Source of the DNA: Turneriella parva DSM 21527
GTDB lineage: Bacteria; Spirochaetota; Leptospiria; Turneriellales; Turneriellaceae
Assembly: GCF_000266885.1 (NCBI RefSeq)
Contig: NC_018020.1
Span: forward strand, 1,922,001-1,986,000
Length of the DNA stretch: 64,000 bases
Direction of reading: 5' to 3'
The notes beneath the pieces are model-generated. The model worked only from the letters and a program-made list of their open reading frames with translations, was not told where the DNA came from and did no database searches. A program made the translations under genes and the position numbers. Below, one piece after another: positions 24,615 through 31,102 of this stretch (positions are counted from its first letter, which is position 1; the number at the start of each line of letters is the position of its first letter).

Positions 24615-25434
24615 AACCTGCTGCCATTAGGTTCCTGTATTCAACCGGCGAACGCATCTTCAAGCCTTTATGGGGCGCATGATGGTTGTAGTCATGCATC
24701 CAGTCTGAAATCTGCGGCATTACTTTCCACGCGGATTCAAGGCGATTTATGTAAACGTAATCGCGCTTGAATGTTTTCACAAATGCTTCGGCCATACCGT
24801 TGCTTTCAGGGCTATAGGCAGGCGTCGTGCAGACTTGAAAGCCGATGGAAGATGCAAAATGAACCGTTTCACGGCTCGTGAATTGTGGGCCATTATCACT
24901 GAGCAGTTGAATGGTGTGTGGGCATTCAGCCTTGCCAAAGCGCTCTTCGACTGCACCGAGCAGCATGTCGCGAATGTTCAGACCGTCGATGCCGACGGTG
25001 CTGCTAAAGTGATTGATGACTTGCCGATCGTGGCAATCCAGAACAAACGCCACCCAGACGTGAGTGCCATCCCAGGTAAGCACGCCAAATATATCCATGC
25101 ACCAGCGCACGTCACTTTTCGCCGTGATGATTCTGCCATCATGCACAAGGGTGCGACGGCTTGCAACTTTTTGCAGCAGCAACTGGTGCACCTTCATCAA
25201 TCGGTAGACGCGCTTCTTATTCACGCGTGAAAAGCCTTGTTTTTCAAGGGTTTTGTTGAGCATTGCTGTCACGCGTCTATACCCGTAAGTCGGTCTTTCA
25301 TCACAGATGCGTCGGATTTCCGGCAGTACTCGTTCATCTACCGTCTGGTCGGTTTTATTTCCGCGTCGTGAGGATTTCAAGCTTTCATAGAGGTTGGATC
25401 GAGATACGCGCAATACATCCGCTACCTGATTCAC
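24613..25434 (-). CDS. IS2-group transposase OrfB (DDE integrase core)
   Basis: 273 residues from GTG at 25434, overlapping the OrfA stop (GTGA). It has the HTH_21-like PTYGYRRVTAMLNK segment and an rve integrase core: first Asp in DVRWCMDIFG, second in LLSDNGPQFTS, and Glu in SNGMAEAFVKTFKRDY, so the DDE triad is complete. The frame stays open upstream of the GTG back to the A8 slip site, giving TDLAQAIARHRGFR, which matches the IS2 OrfB N-terminus; the active enzyme is therefore probably an OrfAB fusion made by -1 frameshifting. No damage seen. Confidence 0.93.
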   Translation of the reverse strand: MNQVADVLRVSRSNLYESLKSSRRGNKTDQTVDERVLPEIRRICDERPTYGYRRVTAMLNKTLEKQGFSRVNKKRVYRLMKVHQLLLQKVASRRTLVHDGRIITAKSDVRWCMDIFGVLTWDGTHVWVAFVLDCHDRQVINHFSSTVGIDGLNIRDMLLGAVEERFGKAECPHTIQLLSDNGPQFTSRETVHFASSIGFQVCTTPAYSPESNGMAEAFVKTFKRDYVYINRLESAWKVMPQISDWMHDYNHHAPHKGLKMRSPVEYRNLMAAG

Positions 25435-25826
25435 TCGAAACCCTCGATGCCGCGCAATGGCTTGTGCGAGATCAGTTTTTTTTCGCGTCCAATACGCACG
25501 GCTTCCTTGAGGATTTCAACTTCTTCCGTCTTACGACCCAAAATGCTCTCCAGCCGACGGATGCGCTCTTGGAGCTGCCTGACCTGCGATACGGGCAATA
25601 CTTCCTCTTCGCTGCCAACAGCCGTCAGAGCGCCAGCCTCTTTCAGCTTTTTCCATTTGAAAATCTGCGTCGCTGCGATTCCATGTTTTCGGGCCACATA
25701 CGACATGCTCATACCGGGCTGTTCGGCCTCTACCAGAATCTCCAGTTTCTCCGCGACCGACCATCTGCGCCGCCGCTGGACGGTTGTGACTAACTCTACC
25801 TTAGCCTTAGTACTATCATTATTCAT
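25431..25826 (-). CDS. IS2-group OrfA (HTH DNA-binding protein)
   Basis: 131 residues. An N-terminal HTH_Tnp_1-like domain at about 15-60 (RRWSVAEKLEILVEA, SYVARKHGIAATQIFKWKK) binds the IS ends, followed by a leucine-zipper-like coil (VRQLQERIRRLESILGRKTEEVEIL) used for multimerisation. AGGAG lies 8 nt before the ATG. Near its end, REKKLISHK is encoded across eight A residues, the likely -1 frameshift site joining it to OrfB. A small inverted repeat CTCCTA/TAGGAG lies just upstream of the gene at the IS end. Confidence 0.9.
   Translation of the reverse strand: MNNDSTKAKVELVTTVQRRRRWSVAEKLEILVEAEQPGMSMSYVARKHGIAATQIFKWKKLKEAGALTAVGSEEEVLPVSQVRQLQERIRRLESILGRKTEEVEILKEAVRIGREKKLISHKPLRGIEGFE
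25476..25483 (-). other. Putative -1 programmed frameshift site (A8)
   Basis: Eight A residues on the coding strand, about 45 nt before the OrfA stop, in a region where the OrfB frame is open. IS3-family elements make the OrfAB transposase by slippage at such runs. Confidence 0.6.
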
Positions 25827-25856
25827 ATCACTACTCCTATGTCTTAGGAGCAGGAT

Positions 25857-25887
25857 AAGGTGTCCGGTGATTTAGGGGGTCGCTACA
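25857..25887. repeat. Right terminal inverted repeat of the IS element
   Basis: Read inward from 25887: TGTAGCGACCCCCTAAAT then CACCGGACACCTT, matching the left end over most positions. This end lies upstream of orfA. Confidence 0.75.
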
Positions 25888-25892
25888 ATGTG
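25888..25892. repeat. Target-site duplication of the IS element, right copy
   Basis: ATGTG, pairing with 24581-24585. Confidence 0.75.
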
Positions 25893-25922
25893 AAACTACC
25901 GGCATCGCCGGCAAGTTCACCA

Positions 25923-25947
25923 AAAGGGCCGCAAGGCCCTTTTTTTT
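25923..25947 (+). terminator. Terminator, probably the original porin terminator
   Basis: AAAGGGCC-GCAA-GGCCCTTT followed by a T-run to 25947. No plus-strand gene lies between the IS element and this hairpin, so it most likely ended the porin transcript before the insertion. Confidence 0.8.
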
Positions 25948-25950
25948 GTC

Positions 25951-25987
25951 GAATTTACCGCATACGCGAAGCGTAGGCGGTAAATTC
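25951..25987. promoter_or_regulatory. Long hairpin upstream of the NarX-like kinase gene
   Basis: GAATTTACCGC (25951-25961) pairs with GCGGTAAATTC (25977-25987); within the loop ACGC-GAA-GCGT also pairs. It ends 35 bp before the kinase GTG, so it may lie in the leader or be a second terminator. Confidence 0.4.
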
Positions 25988-26022
25988 GGTTTACCCTCAA
26001 TCTCGGTCAGATAGCCAAACCT

Positions 26023-27687
26023 GTGTCTGAAAGCCAGCGCCTGCGGTACGTCGTTTCGATTCTGGTAATTGTGGCGTCGCTCATCGGTGGTTTTTCCACC
26101 TACCGGCAATACGAAGCCGGGCTGCATGAAAAAAAGCAGCTGCTCTATGCGCAGGTGCGCAGTCTTGCCTCGCTGATTGAGGCGGTTGCGAGATTTGACC
26201 GCGGTACTTTCAAACAGCAAGACAAAGCGACCGCCGCAACGCTGAGCCAGCTATTTGACGCGTTTGCCGATCGCGTCGATTTTGAAACCGCGCAAGAGAT
26301 TCAGTTTGTGCGCAATACCGAGCGAGGTACAGAGATTTTTTTGCGCTACTTCGGGCGCAACAAGAACCAGAACGTTATAATTCCGCATGAGAATTTTTTG
26401 CCCGAACATGTGCGCCGCGCCGCGTCGGGTGAGTCGGGAACCGGATTTTTTGTCGGCCTGCACGGCGAGGGCATACTTGCCGCGTATACCTATATTGAGC
26501 CCCTAAAGATTGGCATGGTAGTCGACGTCGATCTTTGGGGGTTGCAAAAACCCTACCTTATATCGGGTGCAACATCTGCGCTCTTTGCAGCAATTTTGCT
26601 GATCGTTGCCGCGTGGGCGATTATCCGACTGACAAACCCGATTATTGCGCGCATTCGCGAAAAAGAACTCTTGAATGCAACGATTGTCGAGACGGCGCAC
26701 GACGCATTGGTGATTCTCGACAGCGCGGGCAGCATTCGCCTCGCTAACCCGGCCTGCAATGCAATGTTTCTTTGGTCGCCGAAAGAGCTGCAGGGCCGTC
26801 ACGTGAGTGTGTTGCTGCCGCCCGAAGCGAAGGCCAACAAGAAAATTACTGAATTCATGCGCAGCACAGAGCCCGGTGGCCTCAACCTGAACGAAGCAGA
26901 GGGCCTTCGCAGAGATGGCACGACTGTTCCTGTGAGGATATCCGCAAGCAAGCAGGAGTACGGTGAGGGTGAATGGTGCACGCTGACGATACAAGACCTG
27001 TCGCGTGAAAAGCAGGCTGAATTTACGATACGCGATCTCTCTCGCCGTCTTCTCGAAATTCAAGATCTGGAGCGCGAAGAAATTTCGCGCGACCTGCACG
27101 ACGGCCTGGGTTCGACGCTCGTGGGCATGAAGCTACAGGTGCAGCAGCTCTGCCAGGCATCCGATGCGAACGCAGACCTCAAGCAGCAGGTGCTGCAGAA
27201 CTTCAACGATGTGATCAACCAGACACGCAATATCTCAAATCTGCTGTCGCCGTTCGCGTTGAGGCATCTTGATATTGCGCAGGCGCTTAGAAAGCTGGTC
27301 ACATTTTATGACGCAAGGTCTGAAGGGCGGCAGGGTCATGTCGAAAAAGGTGAGCAAATGCCATGGGCAGCGGTAAATGCTGAAATAGATGACGGTGATT
27401 ACCGTTTTTCAGAAACTGCCACTATGCAGATTTACCGCATTGCGCAAGAGGCGATTCAAAACGCGGTCAAACATTCGCAGGCCAAGAATATCTGGGTGCA
27501 GTTTAAAAAAGAAGCAGGTGCCATGTGCCTTGTCGTGCGTGACGACGGTCGCGGTTTCGACGCCAACAGCGTAAAGCAGGGGCAGGGCATGCAGATTTTG
27601 CAAGAGCGGGCAGCAATTATTCCCGGGCGCTTGACCGTGACCTCGCGGCCCGGTAACGGAACAGAGGTGCGACTTGCCATCGACTGA
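26023..27687 (+). CDS. NarX/DegS-type sensor histidine kinase with PAS domain
   Basis: 554 residues starting with GTG. Two membrane helices (about 9-25 and 183-205) flank a periplasmic sensor of about 155 residues; then a PAS domain at about 225-335 (VETAHDALVILDSAGSIRLA), a HisKA_3 helix with His359 in EEISRDLHDGLGSTL, and a HATPase domain (IAQEAIQNAVKHSQAKN, VVRDDGRGFD). The downstream response-regulator gene overlaps it by 14 bp, so the two form a cognate pair. The stimulus is unknown; the extracytoplasmic domain has no recognised fold. Confidence 0.92.
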   Translation: MSESQRLRYVVSILVIVASLIGGFSTYRQYEAGLHEKKQLLYAQVRSLASLIEAVARFDRGTFKQQDKATAATLSQLFDAFADRVDFETAQEIQFVRNTERGTEIFLRYFGRNKNQNVIIPHENFLPEHVRRAASGESGTGFFVGLHGEGILAAYTYIEPLKIGMVVDVDLWGLQKPYLISGATSALFAAILLIVAAWAIIRLTNPIIARIREKELLNATIVETAHDALVILDSAGSIRLANPACNAMFLWSPKELQGRHVSVLLPPEAKANKKITEFMRSTEPGGLNLNEAEGLRRDGTTVPVRISASKQEYGEGEWCTLTIQDLSREKQAEFTIRDLSRRLLEIQDLEREEISRDLHDGLGSTLVGMKLQVQQLCQASDANADLKQQVLQNFNDVINQTRNISNLLSPFALRHLDIAQALRKLVTFYDARSEGRQGHVEKGEQMPWAAVNAEIDDGDYRFSETATMQIYRIAQEAIQNAVKHSQAKNIWVQFKKEAGAMCLVVRDDGRGFDANSVKQGQGMQILQERAAIIPGRLTVTSRPGNGTEVRLAID

Positions 27688-28348
27688 AAAGAGCGGCGAA
27701 ATTTTTCGCATTATTACAGCGGACGACCACCCGATTATTTTGCAGGGGCTGCGGCGTTTGCTCGAAGAAGATGGCAGGTACAATATTATAGCAGAATGTG
27801 ATAACGGGCAGAAACTCGTCGACACTGTGAAACAGCGTGAGGCTGACCTGATTATCTGCGACCTCTCGATGCCGAAGCTGAACGGCCTCGATGCAATTCG
27901 CGAAATACGCAAACTACGCCCTGAAATAAAAATCCTCATTCTATCGATGCATAAAGATGCGCAGATATTCGAAAAGGCGATGGCGCTCGGCGTCGACGGT
28001 TTCGTTTTGAAAGAAGATATCTACGACCAGCTGCAATTTGCGATTCAGACCGTGCTCAAGGGGGGCAAAAGCTATTCGCCCCGCATTACCGAGAGTCTGG
28101 CGAAAGAAAAGAGCGACAAGGGCGACCTCGCCTCTGAAATTCTCACCCGCCGCGAGCGCGAAATTCTGCGCCTTGCGGCGCTCGGCAAGTCAAACCGCGA
28201 TATCGGCGACGAACTCGACATCAGTGTGCGCACCGTCGAATCGCACCGCTCAAACCTGATGCGTAAACTCGACCTGCAGAATGTGCAAGAGTTGGTTGCT
28301 TTCGCCGTGAAGCAGGGCATCGTGTCGGTCGATGAAATAGAGTCCTGA
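27674..28348 (+). CDS. NarL/FixJ-type response regulator
   Basis: 224 residues. The receiver domain (about 12-130) has TADDHP, the phosphoacceptor Asp in LIICDLSMPKLNG and the Lys in VLKED. A LuxR-type HTH follows at about 155-215 (LTRREREILRLAALGKSNRD, ISVRTVESHRSNLMRKLDL). The start is a TTG at 27674 within the last codons of the kinase gene; no better start is present in frame. It would regulate transcription after phosphorylation by the upstream kinase. Targets are not visible; the following small gene has its own structured leader. Confidence 0.92.
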   Translation: MPSTEKSGEIFRIITADDHPIILQGLRRLLEEDGRYNIIAECDNGQKLVDTVKQREADLIICDLSMPKLNGLDAIREIRKLRPEIKILILSMHKDAQIFEKAMALGVDGFVLKEDIYDQLQFAIQTVLKGGKSYSPRITESLAKEKSDKGDLASEILTRREREILRLAALGKSNRDIGDELDISVRTVESHRSNLMRKLDLQNVQELVAFAVKQGIVSVDEIES

Positions 28349-28425
28349 CAGGTTTCTTGGATTAAACTCCGTAGTAATACTGAGTTAACTGCGCGCTCAC
28401 CCCGAAGCCGCTTTGGCCAGAATTG

Positions 28426-28490
28426 CCGTTATTACCCGTTAGAGAGAATAACGGAGTCGGCATGAAACCGCGTCCATGCGGGCCGACTCC
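28426..28490 (+). promoter_or_regulatory. Structured 5' leader with two hairpins
   Basis: Hairpin 1: CCGTTATT (28426-28433) with AATAACGG (28447-28454). Hairpin 2: GGAGTCGGC (28453-28461) with GCCGACTCC (28482-28490), and an inner CCGC/GCGG stem. The two share GG at 28453-28454, so they compete slightly. The element sits 30-95 nt before the TTG start of the small secreted protein. No known riboswitch class recognised. Confidence 0.45.
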
Positions 28491-28519
28491 AAGACCATCC
28501 GTGGTCAAAGGAGGATAAC

Positions 28520-28810
28520 TTGAAACCATCAAAAATTGTAATATCACTGGCTCTGGCCGCTTCAACGGCGCTGGGCGCAGTCGAGGTCTTGACGACCGCA
28601 GATAAGCCCGCTGGCTGTGAGCAAATGGCACGTATTCAGGTGGGCGACATGTTCAACCGCCACTCACGCGATGTCGCATGGCAGGGTGTAATCGACGAAG
28701 CGGAAAAAATGGGGGCCCAAAAGGTCTACATTGAGCTGACTTCACAGAACCACCAGAAGCTCGGCCGCTCATACGCAGCGACCGGCACAGCGTATAAGTG
28801 CGCCAAGTAA
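28520..28810 (+). CDS. Small secreted protein (DUF4156-like)
   Basis: 96 residues from TTG at 28520, with AAAGGAGGATAAC directly before it, a near-perfect Shine-Dalgarno. Signal peptide about 1-19 (ISLALAASTALGA). The mature part has two cysteines (KPAGCEQMARIQVGD and the final TAYKCAK), and EKMGAQKVYIELTS resembles the DUF4156 pattern of periplasmic proteins with a central Gly-Ala-Asn/Gln segment and a C-terminal Tyr-x-Cys. Function unknown. The structured leader and strong RBS suggest regulated, sometimes high, expression. Confidence 0.6.
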   Translation: MKPSKIVISLALAASTALGAVEVLTTADKPAGCEQMARIQVGDMFNRHSRDVAWQGVIDEAEKMGAQKVYIELTSQNHQKLGRSYAATGTAYKCAK

Positions 28811-28822
28811 CAACAGTGCATC

Positions 28823-28858
28823 GCCAGAAGTGAAAGGCCCTGGCCTTTCACTTCTGGC
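28823..28858. terminator. 17-bp perfect hairpin after the small secreted protein gene
   Basis: GCCAGAAGTGAAAGGCC, 2-nt loop, GGCCTTTCACTTCTGGC. No T-run. Same architecture (17-bp arms, 2-nt loop) as the hairpin at 7489-7524 with unrelated sequence. Confidence 0.55.
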
Positions 28859-28897
28859 AAATTCTTGACGAGGTCAACGATTCGGGTAGTCATACCC

Positions 28898-29545
28898 ATG
28901 GAATTTTTCATCGATACGGCCGACGTTGCCGAAATCAAAGCCGCCCACGAACTGGGCATTCTCGACGGTGTCACGACTAACCCTTCGCTGATAGCGAAGA
29001 CAGGCAAACCCTTCAAGGCAGTTGTCAAAGAAATTTGCGCCATAGTTGACGGGCCCGTTTCGGCAGAGGTTGTCGCGACCGAAAAAGATGCTATTCTCAA
29101 AGAAGGCCGTGAACTCGCGAAACTCGCCAAGAACGTGGTCGTGAAGGTGCCTCTGATCGCCGAGGGCCTCAAAGCCGTGAAAGTATTTTCAGCCGAAGGC
29201 ATTAAGACAAATGTGACGCTCTGCTTTTCGACGAACCAGGCGTTGCTCGCCGCAAAGGCCGGCGCGACCTACATCTCGCCCTTCGTGGGCCGCCTCGACG
29301 ACATCAGCCAAGATGGCATGGAACTCATCGACGAAATCAAGACAGTTTATGATAACTATGATTTTGCGACGAAGATTCTGGTTGCGAGCATTCGCCACCC
29401 CATTCACCTGAAGCAGGCGGCGCTCATCGGTGCCCATGTCGCGACGATTCCGTTCAGCGTGTTCGGGCAGCTCGTCAAACATCCGCTGACTGACAGCGGT
29501 CTTGAAAAGTTTCTCGCCGACGCGAAAAAATTTAATTGGGATTAA
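28898..29545 (+). CDS. Transaldolase / fructose-6-phosphate aldolase (TalC/FSA subfamily)
   Basis: 215 residues, the short TalC form. [20 protein letters not shown] and [11 protein letters not shown] are typical, the Schiff-base lysine is probably Lys83 in [15 protein letters not shown], and [19 protein letters not shown] with [10 protein letters not shown] follow. The enzyme moves a dihydroxyacetone unit between sugar phosphates in the pentose phosphate pathway, or cleaves fructose 6-phosphate; sequence alone does not separate the two. The ATG at 28898 is preferred to an in-frame start at 28865 because the family begins with MxFFIDTA. It stands as a single gene between two strong hairpins. 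Confidence 0.93.
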   Translation: MEFFIDTADVAEIKAAHELGILDGVTTNPSLIAKTGKPFKAVVKEICAIVDGPVSAEVVATEKDAILKEGRELAKLAKNVVVKVPLIAEGLKAVKVFSAEGIKTNVTLCFSTNQALLAAKAGATYISPFVGRLDDISQDGMELIDEIKTVYDNYDFATKILVASIRHPIHLKQAALIGAHVATIPFSVFGQLVKHPLTDSGLEKFLADAKKFNWD

Positions 29546-29552
29546 TAACGAG

Positions 29553-29587
29553 CCGCGCGTTGGCTTGCTCAGCAAGCCAACGCGCGG
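29553..29587. terminator. 17-bp perfect hairpin after the transaldolase gene
   Basis: CCGCGCGTTGGCTTGCT, central C, AGCAAGCCAACGCGCGG. No T-run. It lies 8 bp after the stop and 13 bp before the ParA-like ATG, so it could also act in the leader of the long downstream operon. Confidence 0.55.
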
Positions 29588-29600
29588 TGAATAGTGTTCC

Positions 29601-30380
29601 ATGGCGGTAGTACTTTCTATAACGAACCAGAAAGGCGGGGTGGCAAAGACGACCACTGCACTTGCGCTCGCGCATTCGTTTGCCCGGCGGCATTCGGGCA
29701 AGAAAATTCTGCTCATTGATCTTGATTCACAGCGAAACGCAACCTCGATCTTGCTCGGCACCCATGAAATTCAACCTGCAGATTCCGTCTATGCGCTCTT
29801 TCAGAAAGACAAGCCGACGAGTTCAGTGCTGCACACGACGGCGCTCGCAAATCTTTTTGTGATTCCCTCGAATTTGCACCTGGTTGAAGTCGAATCGCAG
29901 CTGACCGGCGCTCTTGACGGGTTTTTCAGATTGAACGACGCGCTGCAGTCGCTGAGGCACGAATTCGACTATATTCTTCTCGACTGCCCGCCATCGTTGT
30001 CGGTGCTCACAATCAATGCAATGGTCGCTGCTGACTTTTTGCTGGTGCCGTTGCAGATTTCAAAGTTCTCTATCGACGGTATTCAGAACATTCGCGATGC
30101 AGTGACGACGGTCAACAAGCGGTACAATGCCCATATCAAGATTGCGGGCGGCTGCCTTACACTGCACGATGGCCGCACGACACTTTCACAGGCGATGATT
30201 CCTGAAGTTGAAAAAATTCTGCCGATTTTGAAATCCACAATACCCCGGTCGGTTGCTGTTGAAGAGGCGCACCTGCTGCGCAAAGATATCTTCGAATATG
30301 CCCCGCAAAATAAGGTAGCGGCAGCGTATGAGCAGCTCGCCGCCGAATTAGAAGCGATCTTCGCAGGTGCTGCCGCGTGA
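29601..30380 (+). CDS. ParA/MinD-family ATPase, without a ParB neighbour
   Basis: 259 residues. Deviant Walker A KGGVAKTTTALALA at about 11-24 with the signature lysine, Walker A' LLIDLDSQRNAT, Walker B YILLDCPPSLS. This matches the Soj/ParA group that forms ATP-dependent dimers on DNA or membranes to position cargo. No parB or gidB gene is nearby, so this is not the usual chromosome-partition locus; cargo here may be the membrane or envelope proteins encoded downstream. The stop overlaps the GTG of the next gene (GTGA). It heads a long plus-strand gene run. Confidence 0.88.
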   Translation: MAVVLSITNQKGGVAKTTTALALAHSFARRHSGKKILLIDLDSQRNATSILLGTHEIQPADSVYALFQKDKPTSSVLHTTALANLFVIPSNLHLVEVESQLTGALDGFFRLNDALQSLRHEFDYILLDCPPSLSVLTINAMVAADFLLVPLQISKFSIDGIQNIRDAVTTVNKRYNAHIKIAGGCLTLHDGRTTLSQAMIPEVEKILPILKSTIPRSVAVEEAHLLRKDIFEYAPQNKVAAAYEQLAAELEAIFAGAAA

Positions 30381-31102
30381 AAAAGAACCGCAAAGACATT
30401 TTCAGAAAGGCGATTGCCGACAACCTCAGCCAAAAGGCTGAAGAGGCCTCAGAGCTCGGCGATTTCGTCAGCGACATGAAAAACGCGAGGGCGGCCGAAG
30501 ATGCGGCGGCAAACCAGACAGAGCGCGACGACAAGAAAGAAGATAAAAAGGGCTTGCCGGAGCAAAAAGAAGAAAAAAAAACTATGGCAGCTATGGAAAG
30601 CCGACTGAAAAGACTCACTGCGGGGCCGAGCCAGCCGGCCGCTTTCGCAGACGACGAAGAACCGCCCCGTTGGCGAAAATTCGTGGTGTTCGGCGTTTTG
30701 GGCGTCCTCATCGCAACGCTGCTCTATTGGGCCATTTTTTCGCCTGGTAATCGCCCCACCATCTACCTGGCGAATACGGCGCTTGAAGAGAGCACCGCGC
30801 GCAACCTTAACACGGTCAATCTCGTGTTTCCGAAAAATAAGACTATTTACCTGTTGTTTTCGAGCGGCGGGCGTCTGGGGCAAGATAAAATTATTACCCG
30901 CCTGACCGAAGTCTATGCCGATTCGAGCAACATGATGAAAGAAGAAACGGTCTCGCAAATTGAAGGTAGCGTTAAGGCAAGTTGGCGCTATTTCACCGCG
31001 CAGTTTCAAAAAGAGAATTTCGACCATGCCGGCAGGTTTCGCATTCACGTGCTGGCCCCAAACGGTGAAATAGTTGCAACGCAAGAGTTTCGCATTCAAT
31101 AG
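30377..31102 (+). CDS. Single-pass membrane protein with charged cytoplasmic region
   Basis: 241 residues from GTG at 30377, overlapping the ParA-like stop. The first about 95 residues are hydrophilic and strongly charged (Lys/Glu/Asp-rich, likely coiled or disordered), followed by one membrane helix (FVVFGVLGVLIATLLYWAIF, about 104-123) and an extracytoplasmic domain of about 115 residues rich in predicted beta strands (TIYLLFSSGGRLGQDK ... FRIHVLAPNGEIVATQEFRI). No family recognised. The layout suits a link between the cytoplasmic ATPase and the large exported protein encoded next. The next ATG follows its stop without a gap. Confidence 0.65.
   Translation: MKKNRKDIFRKAIADNLSQKAEEASELGDFVSDMKNARAAEDAAANQTERDDKKEDKKGLPEQKEEKKTMAAMESRLKRLTAGPSQPAAFADDEEPPRWRKFVVFGVLGVLIATLLYWAIFSPGNRPTIYLANTALEESTARNLNTVNLVFPKNKTIYLLFSSGGRLGQDKIITRLTEVYADSSNMMKEETVSQIEGSVKASWRYFTAQFQKENFDHAGRFRIHVLAPNGEIVATQEFRIQ

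Larger units (their letters stand above)
24586..25887 (-). mobile_element. Intact IS3-family (IS2 group) insertion sequence
   Basis: 1302 bp with imperfect terminal inverted repeats (left TGCAGTGACCCCCGAAAA..., right end read inward TGTAGCGACCCCCTAAAT...), flanking ATGTG direct repeats, and two overlapping minus-strand frames, orfA and orfB. The amino-acid pattern of both resembles IS2. Both frames are open and the ends preserved, so it is probably recent and possibly active. It is inserted between the porin stop and a terminator (25923-25947), in the opposite orientation to the porin. Confidence 0.9.

Noticed and set aside
29601-30380. Chromosome-partition parAB locus
   Set aside because: No parB gene, no parS-like 16-bp palindromes seen nearby, and the next gene encodes a membrane protein.
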